Origin: Gammaproteobacteria bacterium | Lineage (GTDB): Bacteria > Pseudomonadota > Gammaproteobacteria > Arenicellales > JAOTYS01 | NCBI GenBank assembly: GCA_029861795.1 | Contig: JAOTYS010000060.1 | Span: forward strand, 1 to 15,182 | Reading direction: 5' to 3' | Length of the DNA: 15,182 bases | Shown: piece after piece, positions 7,343 to 15,182 of the stretch | How the letters are laid out: every line of letters begins with the position of its first letter | Position numbering within the stretch: the stretch's first letter is position 1 | Notes under the pieces: generated by a model | What the model was told of the DNA's origin: nothing | The model's input: only the letters and a program-made list of their open reading frames with translations | The model's database searches: none | Translations under genes and position numbers: made by a program

Positions 7343-8059
7343 ATGGGTGAGTCACCTACAGCGCTCGTCACCGGAGCGAGTTCCGGCATCGGGTATGCGG
7401 TGTGTCAACGGTTACTAGAGCTAGGTTATCAGACTATCGGTGTTGCAAGAGACTTCACCAAGTTGCCTGACGATGGTGGTGCGTTCCATAGGGGGGAGAT
7501 AGATCTATCCAAGCTTGATGAACTTCCCGCACATCTCGACGCGTTGACTACGCGTTATCCCGATGTAGATGCGATAATTTTTTGCGCAGGTGCCGGCCGT
7601 TTTGGATCGTTGGAAGAATTCTCTTATACTCAGATCAAGTCGCTGGTGAATTTGAATCTGACCAGTCAGATCTATGTGGCACGTGCCTTCCTGCCCATAA
7701 TGAAGCGGCGGCGACGCGGTGATCTGATCTTTATCGGTTCCGAAGCAGGACTCACGGGTGGTCGACGCGGGGCCGTGTATTCCGCAACAAAGTTTGCGCT
7801 GCGTGGTCTGGCGCAATCGCTTAGAGATGAATGTGCTGCGAGCCGTGTCCGCGTATCTATCATCAATCCCGGGATGGTGAAGACAGCTTTTTTTGACGAC
7901 TTGGATTTCGGCCCCGGGGAGAGCGAGGATAACTATATAGAGCCTTGCGACGTTGCAGCGGCCGTCGAAAGTATATTGGTATTACGTAGCAGCACTGTCA
8001 TCGATGAGATTAACTTATCCCCGTTAAAGAAAGTGATTCGCGCCAAGCAAAGAACATAG
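7343..8059 (+). CDS. Short-chain dehydrogenase/reductase (SDR), classical type
   Basis: A 238-residue NAD(P)-dependent oxidoreductase. The cofactor motif TGASSGIG is at residues 10-17, and CAGAG (81-85) stands for the usual NAG. The catalytic set is Ser133 in FIGSEAG, Tyr146 and Lys150 in YSATK, with an upstream Asn in NLNLTSQ. INPGMVKTAFF (174-184) is the familiar post-catalytic segment. Arg36 after the second strand may favour NADPH. The substrate cannot be predicted. ATG 7343 lies one base after the stop of the SPL-family gene, the tightest junction in the cluster, so it is surely co-translated and probably acts on the same pathway. No promoter or strong terminator is seen between them or just after. 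Confidence 0.92.
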   Translation: MGESPTALVTGASSGIGYAVCQRLLELGYQTIGVARDFTKLPDDGGAFHRGEIDLSKLDELPAHLDALTTRYPDVDAIIFCAGAGRFGSLEEFSYTQIKSLVNLNLTSQIYVARAFLPIMKRRRRGDLIFIGSEAGLTGGRRGAVYSATKFALRGLAQSLRDECAASRVRVSIINPGMVKTAFFDDLDFGPGESEDNYIEPCDVAAAVESILVLRSSTVIDEINLSPLKKVIRAKQRT

Positions 8060-8070
8060 GCGCCAAAATC

Positions 8071-8090
8071 GGTCGCGGTAGATAGCGACT
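8071..8090. terminator. Weak hairpin between convergent ends of the SDR gene and the small minus-strand ORF
   Basis: GGTCGC (8071-8076) can pair with GCGACT (8085-8090), including one G-T wobble, around an 8-base loop. Read on the minus strand it is followed two bases later by TTTT. It overlaps the stop codon of the small minus-strand ORF. It could be a weak terminator for that gene; there is no T-run for the + strand. Confidence 0.22.
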
Positions 8091-8295
8091 AGTTGCCAAA
8101 TGCCAAAAACGTACCGAGAGGTACTTGGAGCAAGGAACCCATGAGTATTTCATGCCATACGGCTGTTGGGCCCGACTGCTGCGGATATGGGGATTGAGAG
8201 GCGTGCCGGATGCCCAGAAGCACGGCAGATAGGCCGATCACACTAAGTATCAGCACAACAATAAGAGCTGCCTGAGATTGCCATACCAGAGTCAT
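8089..8295 (-). CDS. Possible small membrane protein (68 residues)
   Basis: An ORF of 68 residues fills most of the only sizeable gap in this region. Residues 9-29 (AALIVVLILSVIGLSAVLLGI) form one strong membrane helix. The C-terminal part, from about AVWHEILMGSLL to LGTFLAFG, is also hydrophobic and could be a second helix, with a polar loop RHASQSPYPQQSGP between. I do not recognise a family. The Shine-Dalgarno candidate is weak (a G-run about 8 bases upstream of the ATG). It is divergent from the hydratase gene and convergent with the SDR gene. The clean hydrophobic pattern argues for a real gene, but chance remains possible at this size. Confidence 0.45.
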   Translation of the reverse strand: MTLVWQSQAALIVVLILSVIGLSAVLLGIRHASQSPYPQQSGPTAVWHEILMGSLLQVPLGTFLAFGN

Positions 8296-8367
8296 GTTTA
8301 AACCCCCGATGTATCCGTACTCTCAATATAGGGGTGTCTCTGACTCAATATGTGAACAATTGATAAC

Positions 8368-8376
8368 TGGTACTAT
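8368..8376 (+). promoter_or_regulatory. Extended -10-like promoter element for the hydratase gene
   Basis: TGGTACTAT fits the extended -10 pattern TGnTATAAT with two mismatches in the hexamer. A transcript started 6-8 bases further on would begin at or next to the ATG at 8383, giving a leaderless mRNA. No Shine-Dalgarno precedes that ATG, which agrees. No -35 of the right spacing is seen. The TTGATA at 8360-8365 is too close to serve as one. Confidence 0.3.
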
Positions 8377-8382
8377 TGTGAA

Positions 8383-10070
<1,688 letters not shown>

Positions 10071-10082
10071 CGCCAGCGAGCA

Positions 10083-10157
10083 ATGATCCCAAATCTGCAT
10101 CCAGAACCAGGGAGAAATCCGTCGGGTTTCTCCCTTTTTTTGAGCCTGGAGAAATAG
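10083..10157 (+). CDS. Putative carA leader peptide (24 residues)
   Basis: A short ORF starts at ATG 10083 and ends with TAG at 10155-10157, directly touching the TTG start of carA at 10158. An in-frame TAA at 10065-10067 limits it upstream, so ATG 10083 is its only sensible start. The product begins MIPNLHPEPGRNPSG and ends SLEK. Codons from about the ninth onward lie in the terminator stem, and the FSLFL codons cover its 3' arm and T-tract. A ribosome on this ORF would therefore stop the terminator from folding, and then finish next to the carA start. There is only one Arg codon (AGA at 10113) and no run of regulatory codons, which argues against arginine-stalling and for a pyrBI-like mechanism. 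The ribosome site is weak (GCGAG, very close). Confidence 0.5.
   Translation: MIPNLHPEPGRNPSGFSLFLSLEK
10109..10141 (+). terminator. Intrinsic terminator/attenuator in the carAB leader
   Basis: AGGGAGAAATCC (10109-10120) pairs with GGGTTTCTCCCT (10124-10135) as a 12-base-pair stem with one G-T wobble and a 3-base loop GTC, followed by a run of seven T at 10135-10141. Only 16 bases separate the T-run from the carA TTG, and these include its Shine-Dalgarno. No promoter fits after it, so all carA transcription must pass through it. That makes it an attenuator rather than a simple dapB terminator. Confidence 0.85.
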
Positions 10158-11321
10158 TTGGAGCAGTCGGCACTGTTGGTCCTTGAGGATGGTACAGACT
10201 TCCAGGGTCTCTCCATGGGCGTGAACGGTCGGGCGGTGGGCGAGGTGGTCTTCAATACCGCCATGAGCGGTTACCAAGAGATTCTGACAGATCCCTCATA
10301 CGCCAAACAAATCATCACATTTACCTATCCACATATTGGCAATACTGGAGTCAACTCTCAGGACCACGAGTCGACAGGAGTGTTTGCCTCGGGGATAGTG
10401 ATTCGCGATGTGCCGCGGCGTTCAAGTAATTGGCGCGCCGAGGAATCGCTTCCCGAATTTTTGATTCGCAGACAAATTGTAGCCATTGCAAACATCGATA
10501 CCCGCAAGCTGACCCGCCTGCTGCGAGAGAAAGGCGCGCAGCGCGGCTGCATTGTGGCCGGCGAAGGTCTCAGCAAGAAAGACGCCCTTGACGCAGCCCG
10601 AGCTTTTCCCGGTCTCAAGGGGATGGACCTCGCACACGAGGTTTCCGTCACAGAGTCCTATGTGTGGAACGAAGGCGGATGGGACGCTAGTAGTGGTTAT
10701 CGAACCGCCTCACCGACTCGTTACCAGGTCATCGCATATGACTTTGGCATAAAGCGTAATATTCTTCGCATGCTGGTTGATCGTGGCTGCGCGGTGACAG
10801 TGGTGCCTGCAAAGACACCAGCAAAACAAGTATTGGAAACCCAGCCGGATGGCGTATTTTTGTCCAATGGTCCCGGTGATCCGGAACCTTGTAGCTATGC
10901 CATAGAGGCTATTCGAGATATCGTCGATCAAGGACTACCCGTGTTCGGGATTTGTCTAGGACATCAGCTTTTAGCTCTGGCTTCGGGTGCACGAACGCTG
11001 AAAATGAAGTTCGGTCACCACGGCGCCAATCACCCTGTGCAAGATCTGGACAGCAACCAAGTATTGATCACCAGCCAGAATCACGGTTTCGCCGTTGATG
11101 ATTCCTATCTACCTAACAATGTGCGCATAACCCACCGTTCGTTGTTTGATGGTTCGGTGCAAGGCATTGCTCGTACTGATGCCCCGGCGTTTTCGTTTCA
11201 AGGTCATCCGGAGGCAAGCCCCGGTCCCCACGACATAGGTGTGCTGTTCGATAGGTTCGTGCAAATGACACAAGAGTATGGACACTCACAAGACGTATCG
11301 GAGCATTCTAGGATCGTATAG
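10158..11321 (+). CDS. carA: Carbamoyl-phosphate synthase small subunit (glutamine amidotransferase)
   Basis: 387 residues, close to the 382 of E. coli. CarA hydrolyses glutamine and passes ammonia through a tunnel to CarB for carbamoyl phosphate synthesis. The N-terminal domain begins with [14 protein letters not shown], near-identical to other CarA. The class I amidotransferase domain has [10 protein letters not shown] (235-244), the nucleophile Cys266 in GICLGHQ, and His350 with Glu352 in [11 protein letters not shown], parallel to Cys269, His353 and Glu355 of E. coli. The start is TTG 10158, supported by GGAG at 10148-10151 and the exact family N-terminus; E. coli carA also starts with UUG. 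Its expression should depend on the attenuator just upstream. carB follows after 15 bases, with no extra ORF between. Confidence 0.97.
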   Translation: MEQSALLVLEDGTDFQGLSMGVNGRAVGEVVFNTAMSGYQEILTDPSYAKQIITFTYPHIGNTGVNSQDHESTGVFASGIVIRDVPRRSSNWRAEESLPEFLIRRQIVAIANIDTRKLTRLLREKGAQRGCIVAGEGLSKKDALDAARAFPGLKGMDLAHEVSVTESYVWNEGGWDASSGYRTASPTRYQVIAYDFGIKRNILRMLVDRGCAVTVVPAKTPAKQVLETQPDGVFLSNGPGDPEPCSYAIEAIRDIVDQGLPVFGICLGHQLLALASGARTLKMKFGHHGANHPVQDLDSNQVLITSQNHGFAVDDSYLPNNVRITHRSLFDGSVQGIARTDAPAFSFQGHPEASPGPHDIGVLFDRFVQMTQEYGHSQDVSEHSRIV

Positions 11322-11336
11322 CGATCACCTGCAGTC

Positions 11337-14300
11337 ATGCCCAAACGAACGGATATTGAAAGCATATTAATTATCGGTGCCGGACCCATCGTTATCGGGC
11401 AAGCCTGTGAGTTCGACTACTCTGGAGTGCAGGCGTGCAAGGCCCTGAAAGAAGAAGGCTACCGAGTGGTGTTGGTCAATTCCAATCCGGCGACCATCAT
11501 GACCGACCCAGAGTTTGCCGACGCGACTTATATCGAGCCCATTCAGTGGCAGGCGGTAGCGAAAATCATTGAAGCTGAGAGACCTGACGCGTTGCTTCCG
11601 ACAATGGGCGGACAGACAGGACTTAATTGTGCCTTGGATTTGGCGAGAGAAGGCGTGTTACATACTCACGGTGTCGAGATGATTGGCGCGAGTCGTGAAG
11701 CCATCGACAAGGCGGAGGATCGTGAACGGTTTAGGAACGCGATGCGATCGATTGGTCTTGAAACTGCTCGTGGTGATCTTGCTCACAGCATGGATGATGC
11801 ATTCCGCGTTCAGGGACAATTCGGTTACCCGGTAATCGTAAGACCGTCATTTACCTTGGGCGGTAGTGGAGGCGGCATTGCCTATCATCGTGAGGAGTTC
11901 ATTGAGATCTGTGAGCGAGGGCTTGATGCCTCCCCTACCAACGAGCTGCTCATCGAGGAATGTTTTATCGGGTGGAAGGAATACGAGATGGAGGTTGTTC
12001 GTGATCATCGGGACAACTGTATCATTGTGTGTTCTATTGAAAACTTCGATGCAATGGGGGTTCACACCGGAGACTCTATTACCGTGGCGCCCGCGCAGAC
12101 TTTGACCGACAAGGAGTATCAGCGGATGCGTGACGCCAGTATTGCGGTGTTGCGTGAGATCGGTGTCGATACCGGTGGTTCCAATGTGCAATTTGGGGTG
12201 GATCCGACTGACGGGCGTATGGTGATCGTAGAGATGAACCCACGGGTCTCGCGTTCGTCGGCTCTTGCCTCCAAGGCGACTGGATTTCCTATTGCCAAGG
12301 TGGCGGCGAAGCTTGCGGTTGGGTTCACATTGGATGAATTGAGAAACGAGATCACCGGTGGTGCCATGCCCGCCTCATTCGAGCCGACCATAGACTATGT
12401 CGTAACCAAGATCCCACGTTTCGACTTTCAAAAGTTTCCGCAAGCTGATGCAACACTGACGACACAGATGAAGTCTGTGGGTGAAGTTATGGCCATCGGC
12501 CGGACTTTCCAAGAGTCGATTCAGAAGGCGATCCGGGGTTTGGAAATAGAAAGTCATGGGTTGGAATCGCAGATAGTAGGGCAGAGTGGCGGTGAGAGTA
12601 AGGACTTGGTTACGCAGGAGCTGCGAGTTCCCGGCGCACGAAGACTTTGGTACATCGCCGACGCATTTCGATTGGGAATGAGTGTGGAACAAGTCAATAA
12701 ATTGACGGCCATCGATCCTTGGTTTCTTGCCAATATCGAGGAATTGGTTCAAATCGAGGAACAACTGCGAGAAAACGGTCTCACGCAAGATGATCGTGAA
12801 ACCATATTTGACTTGAAAAGAAGGGGCTTTTCCGATCATCGCTTGGCGTCGCTCCTGAGTATGACTGAGCAACAGTTCTACGAATTACGCCACGAAGCCA
12901 AGGTGCACCCAGTGTATAAGCGTGTGGATTCGTGCGCAGCAGAGTTCGCGGCCACCACCGCATATATGTACTCCACCTATGAACAGGAATGCGAAGCCGC
13001 ACCTGAGCAACGGGATAAGATAATTGTCCTGGGCGGCGGGCCAAACCGTATTGGCCAGGGGATTGAATTTGATTACTGCTGTGTGCATGCATCGATGGCG
13101 CTGCGTGAGGACGGCTATCAGACAATTATGGTCAACTGTAATCCAGAGACGGTATCCACCGACTATGACACGTCGGATCGGTTGTATTTCGAGCCGCTGA
13201 CCCTTGAGGACGTGCGCGAGATCATTGACGTTGAAAAACCGACGGGGGTGATTGTGCAGTATGGGGGACAGACTCCGCTTAAGCTCGCCCGTTCATTAGA
13301 GGCCAACGGTTTCCCCATCATCGGGACTTCGCCAGAATCTATACATCTGGCAGAGGATAGAGAGAGGTTCCAGGGTCTGTTAAAAGGGCTGCAGATCGCA
13401 CAGCCGCCTAATCGAACCGCAGCCAGCTCAGAGCAGGCGTTGCGGCTTGCAGATGAGGTTGGATATCCGCTAGTAGTGAGGCCATCTTATGTACTGGGTG
13501 GTCGGGCAATGGAGATTGTCTATAACCGCGAAGACTTGGAAATTTATATGGGCGCTGCTTTTCAAGTATCCAATGAGTCTCCAGTATTGTTGGATCGATT
13601 TCTTAATGACGCCGTTGAAGTGGACGTAGATGTGGTGTGTGACGGCAAGGAGGTGGTCATAGGTGGCATCATGGAACACATTGAAGAGGCAGGAGTTCAC
13701 TCTGGTGACTCGGCGTGTTGTTTGCCACCGTTTAGCCTCGCCCCAGAGCTGCAAGACGAGATCCGGGATCAGTCGCGACGGCTCGCCATCGCCTTGAATG
13801 TGATTGGGCTAATGAATGTGCAATTTGCGGTGCAGAAGGGCAACATATATGTGCTGGAAGTGAATCCACGTGCCTCACGAACTGCGCCGTTCGTGTCGAA
13901 GGCGACTTCACGACCACTGGCCAAGATCGGAGCCCGCTGTATGGTTGGGCGTAGCCTTAAGCAGCAAGGTGTGGAGGGCGAGCTCATTCCCCACTACTAT
14001 TCGATCAAGGAAGCCGTATTCCCGTTCATCAAGTTTCCAGGTGTAGATACCGTCCTGGGACCGGAGATGAAAAGTACTGGTGAGGTGATGGGAATCGGCG
14101 GTAGTTTTGGGGAGGCATTCGACAAATCGCAGCATGCCGCGGGTGCCTCCATACCGCGCTCGGGTCAAGTATTCATGAGTGTAAAGCGCTCTGATCGAAA
14201 AAACATCATAGAGATCGCCAGATATTTTGCGGATAACGGCTTTAGCATTGTGGCGACGCGGGGAACCGCTAATGTGTTGCAAGAATCGGGCATTGAGGTC

Positions 14301-14561
14301 AAATTGGTCAATAAGGTCAACGAGGGTAGGCCCCATATAGTGGATCTGATTCGAAATGATGAGATCGATCTCATCGTCAACACCACCGCGGACAAGCGCA
14401 GCCTTGTACACTCATACACCATTAGACGTGAGGCATTGATGCGTAAGATTACGTATTTCACTACTCTGGCGGCAGCCAGGGCCGCGAGTGAGGCGCACAG
14501 AATATCCCGGGATATTAGCGTCAATCAGTTACAGTCTCTGCACCAGGACCTGGTAGCATGA
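11337..14561 (+). CDS. carB: Carbamoyl-phosphate synthase large subunit
   Basis: 1074 residues against 1073 in E. coli, full length. It makes carbamoyl phosphate from bicarbonate, ammonia and two ATP for arginine and pyrimidine synthesis. Two homologous ATP-grasp halves are visible. The first has GAGPIVIGQ near the start, [12 protein letters not shown] and [18 protein letters not shown]. The second has [30 protein letters not shown] and [19 protein letters not shown] helical oligomerisation part links them, at about residues 400-555. The last 130 residues or so form the MGS-like allosteric domain, with ATRGTANVL and [12 protein letters not shown] retained, so control by UMP and ornithine is likely kept. 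ATG 11337 has no strong Shine-Dalgarno, so coupling to carA is likely. The stop overlaps the greA start as ATGA. Confidence 0.98.
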   Translation: MPKRTDIESILIIGAGPIVIGQACEFDYSGVQACKALKEEGYRVVLVNSNPATIMTDPEFADATYIEPIQWQAVAKIIEAERPDALLPTMGGQTGLNCALDLAREGVLHTHGVEMIGASREAIDKAEDRERFRNAMRSIGLETARGDLAHSMDDAFRVQGQFGYPVIVRPSFTLGGSGGGIAYHREEFIEICERGLDASPTNELLIEECFIGWKEYEMEVVRDHRDNCIIVCSIENFDAMGVHTGDSITVAPAQTLTDKEYQRMRDASIAVLREIGVDTGGSNVQFGVDPTDGRMVIVEMNPRVSRSSALASKATGFPIAKVAAKLAVGFTLDELRNEITGGAMPASFEPTIDYVVTKIPRFDFQKFPQADATLTTQMKSVGEVMAIGRTFQESIQKAIRGLEIESHGLESQIVGQSGGESKDLVTQELRVPGARRLWYIADAFRLGMSVEQVNKLTAIDPWFLANIEELVQIEEQLRENGLTQDDRETIFDLKRRGFSDHRLASLLSMTEQQFYELRHEAKVHPVYKRVDSCAAEFAATTAYMYSTYEQECEAAPEQRDKIIVLGGGPNRIGQGIEFDYCCVHASMALREDGYQTIMVNCNPETVSTDYDTSDRLYFEPLTLEDVREIIDVEKPTGVIVQYGGQTPLKLARSLEANGFPIIGTSPESIHLAEDRERFQGLLKGLQIAQPPNRTAASSEQALRLADEVGYPLVVRPSYVLGGRAMEIVYNREDLEIYMGAAFQVSNESPVLLDRFLNDAVEVDVDVVCDGKEVVIGGIMEHIEEAGVHSGDSACCLPPFSLAPELQDEIRDQSRRLAIALNVIGLMNVQFAVQKGNIYVLEVNPRASRTAPFVSKATSRPLAKIGARCMVGRSLKQQGVEGELIPHYYSIKEAVFPFIKFPGVDTVLGPEMKSTGEVMGIGGSFGEAFDKSQHAAGASIPRSGQVFMSVKRSDRKNIIEIARYFADNGFSIVATRGTANVLQESGIEVKLVNKVNEGRPHIVDLIRNDEIDLIVNTTADKRSLVHSYTIRREALMRKITYFTTLAAARAASEAHRISRDISVNQLQSLHQDLVA

Positions 14562-15034
14562 CTCGGGTTCTGCTGACTACCGCCGGTGCTGAGAAGTTAC
14601 GCGCTGAGCTGCAGCGGCTCAAGAGTAAGGAGCGCCCGCAAATCATAGAGGCCTTGGCGCAGGCGCGTTCTCACGGAGATCTCTCAGAGAACGCGGAGTA
14701 TGACGCAGCACGAGATAAACAGAGTTTTATCGAGGGGCGTATCGCAGAACTCGAATCTCAATTGGCTCGAGCAGAAGTGATCGACTTAAGTACGATCAAT
14801 GGTGATGGCCGCATAGTGTTCGGTTGCACGGTTGAGCTGCATGACGAGACCAGCGATCAGGTGGTGAGCTACCAAATTGTCGGTGATTTGGAAGCGGATA
14901 TAGACCAAGGCCAGGTGTCGCTCGGATCTCCGCTTGCGCGGGCGCTAATCGGAAAGGAGGAGGGGGACGAGGTCGAGGTGGAAACACCTGGGGGGACGCG
15001 CCGCTACGAAGTTCTGAGCGTGAGCTACAGCTAG
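14558..15034 (+). CDS. greA: Transcription elongation factor GreA
   Basis: 158 residues, the normal GreA length. It binds the RNA polymerase secondary channel and stimulates cleavage of backtracked transcripts. The N-terminal coiled coil (about residues 8-75) carries the tip motif [17 protein letters not shown] with the two key acidic residues Asp41 and Glu44. The C-terminal FKBP-like domain includes [38 protein letters not shown] and the terminal YEVLSVSY. Its start overlaps the carB stop (ATGA), so it is translated with carB; a car-greA operon is known in Pseudomonas aeruginosa. Placing a factor that acts on paused polymerase in the same transcript as an attenuated operon is noteworthy. Confidence 0.97.
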   Translation: MTRVLLTTAGAEKLRAELQRLKSKERPQIIEALAQARSHGDLSENAEYDAARDKQSFIEGRIAELESQLARAEVIDLSTINGDGRIVFGCTVELHDETSDQVVSYQIVGDLEADIDQGQVSLGSPLARALIGKEEGDEVEVETPGGTRRYEVLSVSYS

Positions 15035-15064
15035 CGGCGAGTGCGTTGTCGGCTTAGGCTTAGA

Positions 15065-15085
15065 CCCTCGTTTGCCTAGTGAGGG
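15065..15085. terminator. Possible hairpin after greA
   Basis: CCCTCGTT (15065-15072) pairs with AGTGAGGG (15078-15085), with two wobble pairs and a 5-base loop. It lies between greA and an apparent minus-strand gene, where a two-way terminator would be expected. It lacks a T-run on either side, so it is weak as an intrinsic terminator. Just before it GGCTTA is repeated in tandem at 15051-15062. Confidence 0.3.
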
Positions 15086-15116
15086 CAGTCATTGTCCATT
15101 GCTCTTTTGTTAGAGC

Positions 15117-15182
15117 TCACCGCTGTGGTAGTTTGACTACGACGCCGCTGTCGAGTCCGTTCTGGTTGCTTGTTGAAGCCTC
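15117..15182 (-). CDS. Possible 3' end of a minus-strand gene, perhaps a YhbY-like RNA-binding protein (partial)
   Basis: On the minus strand 21 codons run from the window edge to a TGA (15119-15117), ending VVVKLPQR. YhbY proteins often end in a similar ISLPR or IVLPR tail. In Pseudomonas-type genomes yhbY lies just past greA on the opposite strand. Another minus frame is also open at the edge, so this rests mainly on gene order and an eight-residue likeness. It would be confirmed or refuted by a few hundred more bases. Confidence 0.4.
   Translation of the reverse strand, partial: EASTSNQNGLDSGVVVKLPQR

Larger units (their letters stand above)
8060..8382. other. Gap of 323 bases between the SDR and hydratase genes
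   Basis: On the + strand I see no gene. On the minus strand there is one possible small membrane-protein gene (8089-8295). The remaining 87 bases before the hydratase hold the palindrome GTTTAAAC (8296-8303), a repeated octamer CTCAATAT at 8322-8329 and 8345-8352, and an extended -10-like element at 8368-8376. The repeated octamers, 23 bases apart, could be a paired binding site for a regulator of the divergent genes. Confidence 0.35.

Noticed and set aside
10083..10157. Arginine-stalling attenuator as the explanation of the carA leader
   Set aside because: The leader has a single Arg codon, whereas stalling control normally needs several. A pyrimidine-sensitive, pyrBI-like scheme fits better.
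11322..11336. Extra ORF between carA and carB as reported for Pseudomonas aeruginosa
   Set aside because: Only 15 bases separate the two genes, so no such ORF exists here.
13908..14411. Long minus-strand frame inside carB
   Set aside because: It lies opposite the conserved allosteric domain of carB, has no motif and no ribosome site.

Overview
The window looks like a chromosomal segment of a gammaproteobacterium of middling GC content. The main reason is the block dapB-carA-carB-greA at 9248-15034, an order familiar from Pseudomonas and relatives. It is followed by the possible tail of a minus-strand yhbY-like gene, also as in that group. I see no tRNA, rRNA, CRISPR array, insertion sequence or phage gene. 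Almost every gene is on the + strand.

Region 1 (1-2306): a possible 3' end of an upstream gene, an AT-rich leader with a long hairpin, an actinobacterial-type inositol-1-phosphate synthase (ino1), a 260-base spacer with a small unexplained open stretch, and a DUF924 protein. Region 2 (2356-8059): mdh, a fused alpha/beta-hydrolase-OsmC protein, then four tightly packed genes: a family 2 glycosyltransferase, a small nucleoside phosphorylase/nucleosidase-like protein, a radical SAM enzyme of the spore photoproduct lyase (SPL) family, and a short-chain dehydrogenase. Gaps inside the four are 8, -8 and 1 bases, so they probably form one transcript. Their joint role is not one I recognise, and this is the best candidate for an undescribed pathway.

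Region 3 (8060-9162): a 323-base gap carrying a possible small minus-strand membrane protein, then a fumarylacetoacetase-superfamily hydratase that may be translated from a leaderless mRNA. Region 4 (9248-15034): dapB (lysine/peptidoglycan), carA and carB (carbamoyl phosphate for arginine and pyrimidines) and greA (transcript cleavage). Between dapB and carA is a compact control region: a sigma70-like promoter overlapping the dapB stop, a 24-codon leader ORF, and an intrinsic terminator inside that ORF. The leader stop codon touches the TTG start of carA. This matches a pyrBI-style coupled transcription-translation attenuator.

All calls rest on reading the sequence and on recalled family motifs; no database search was possible.
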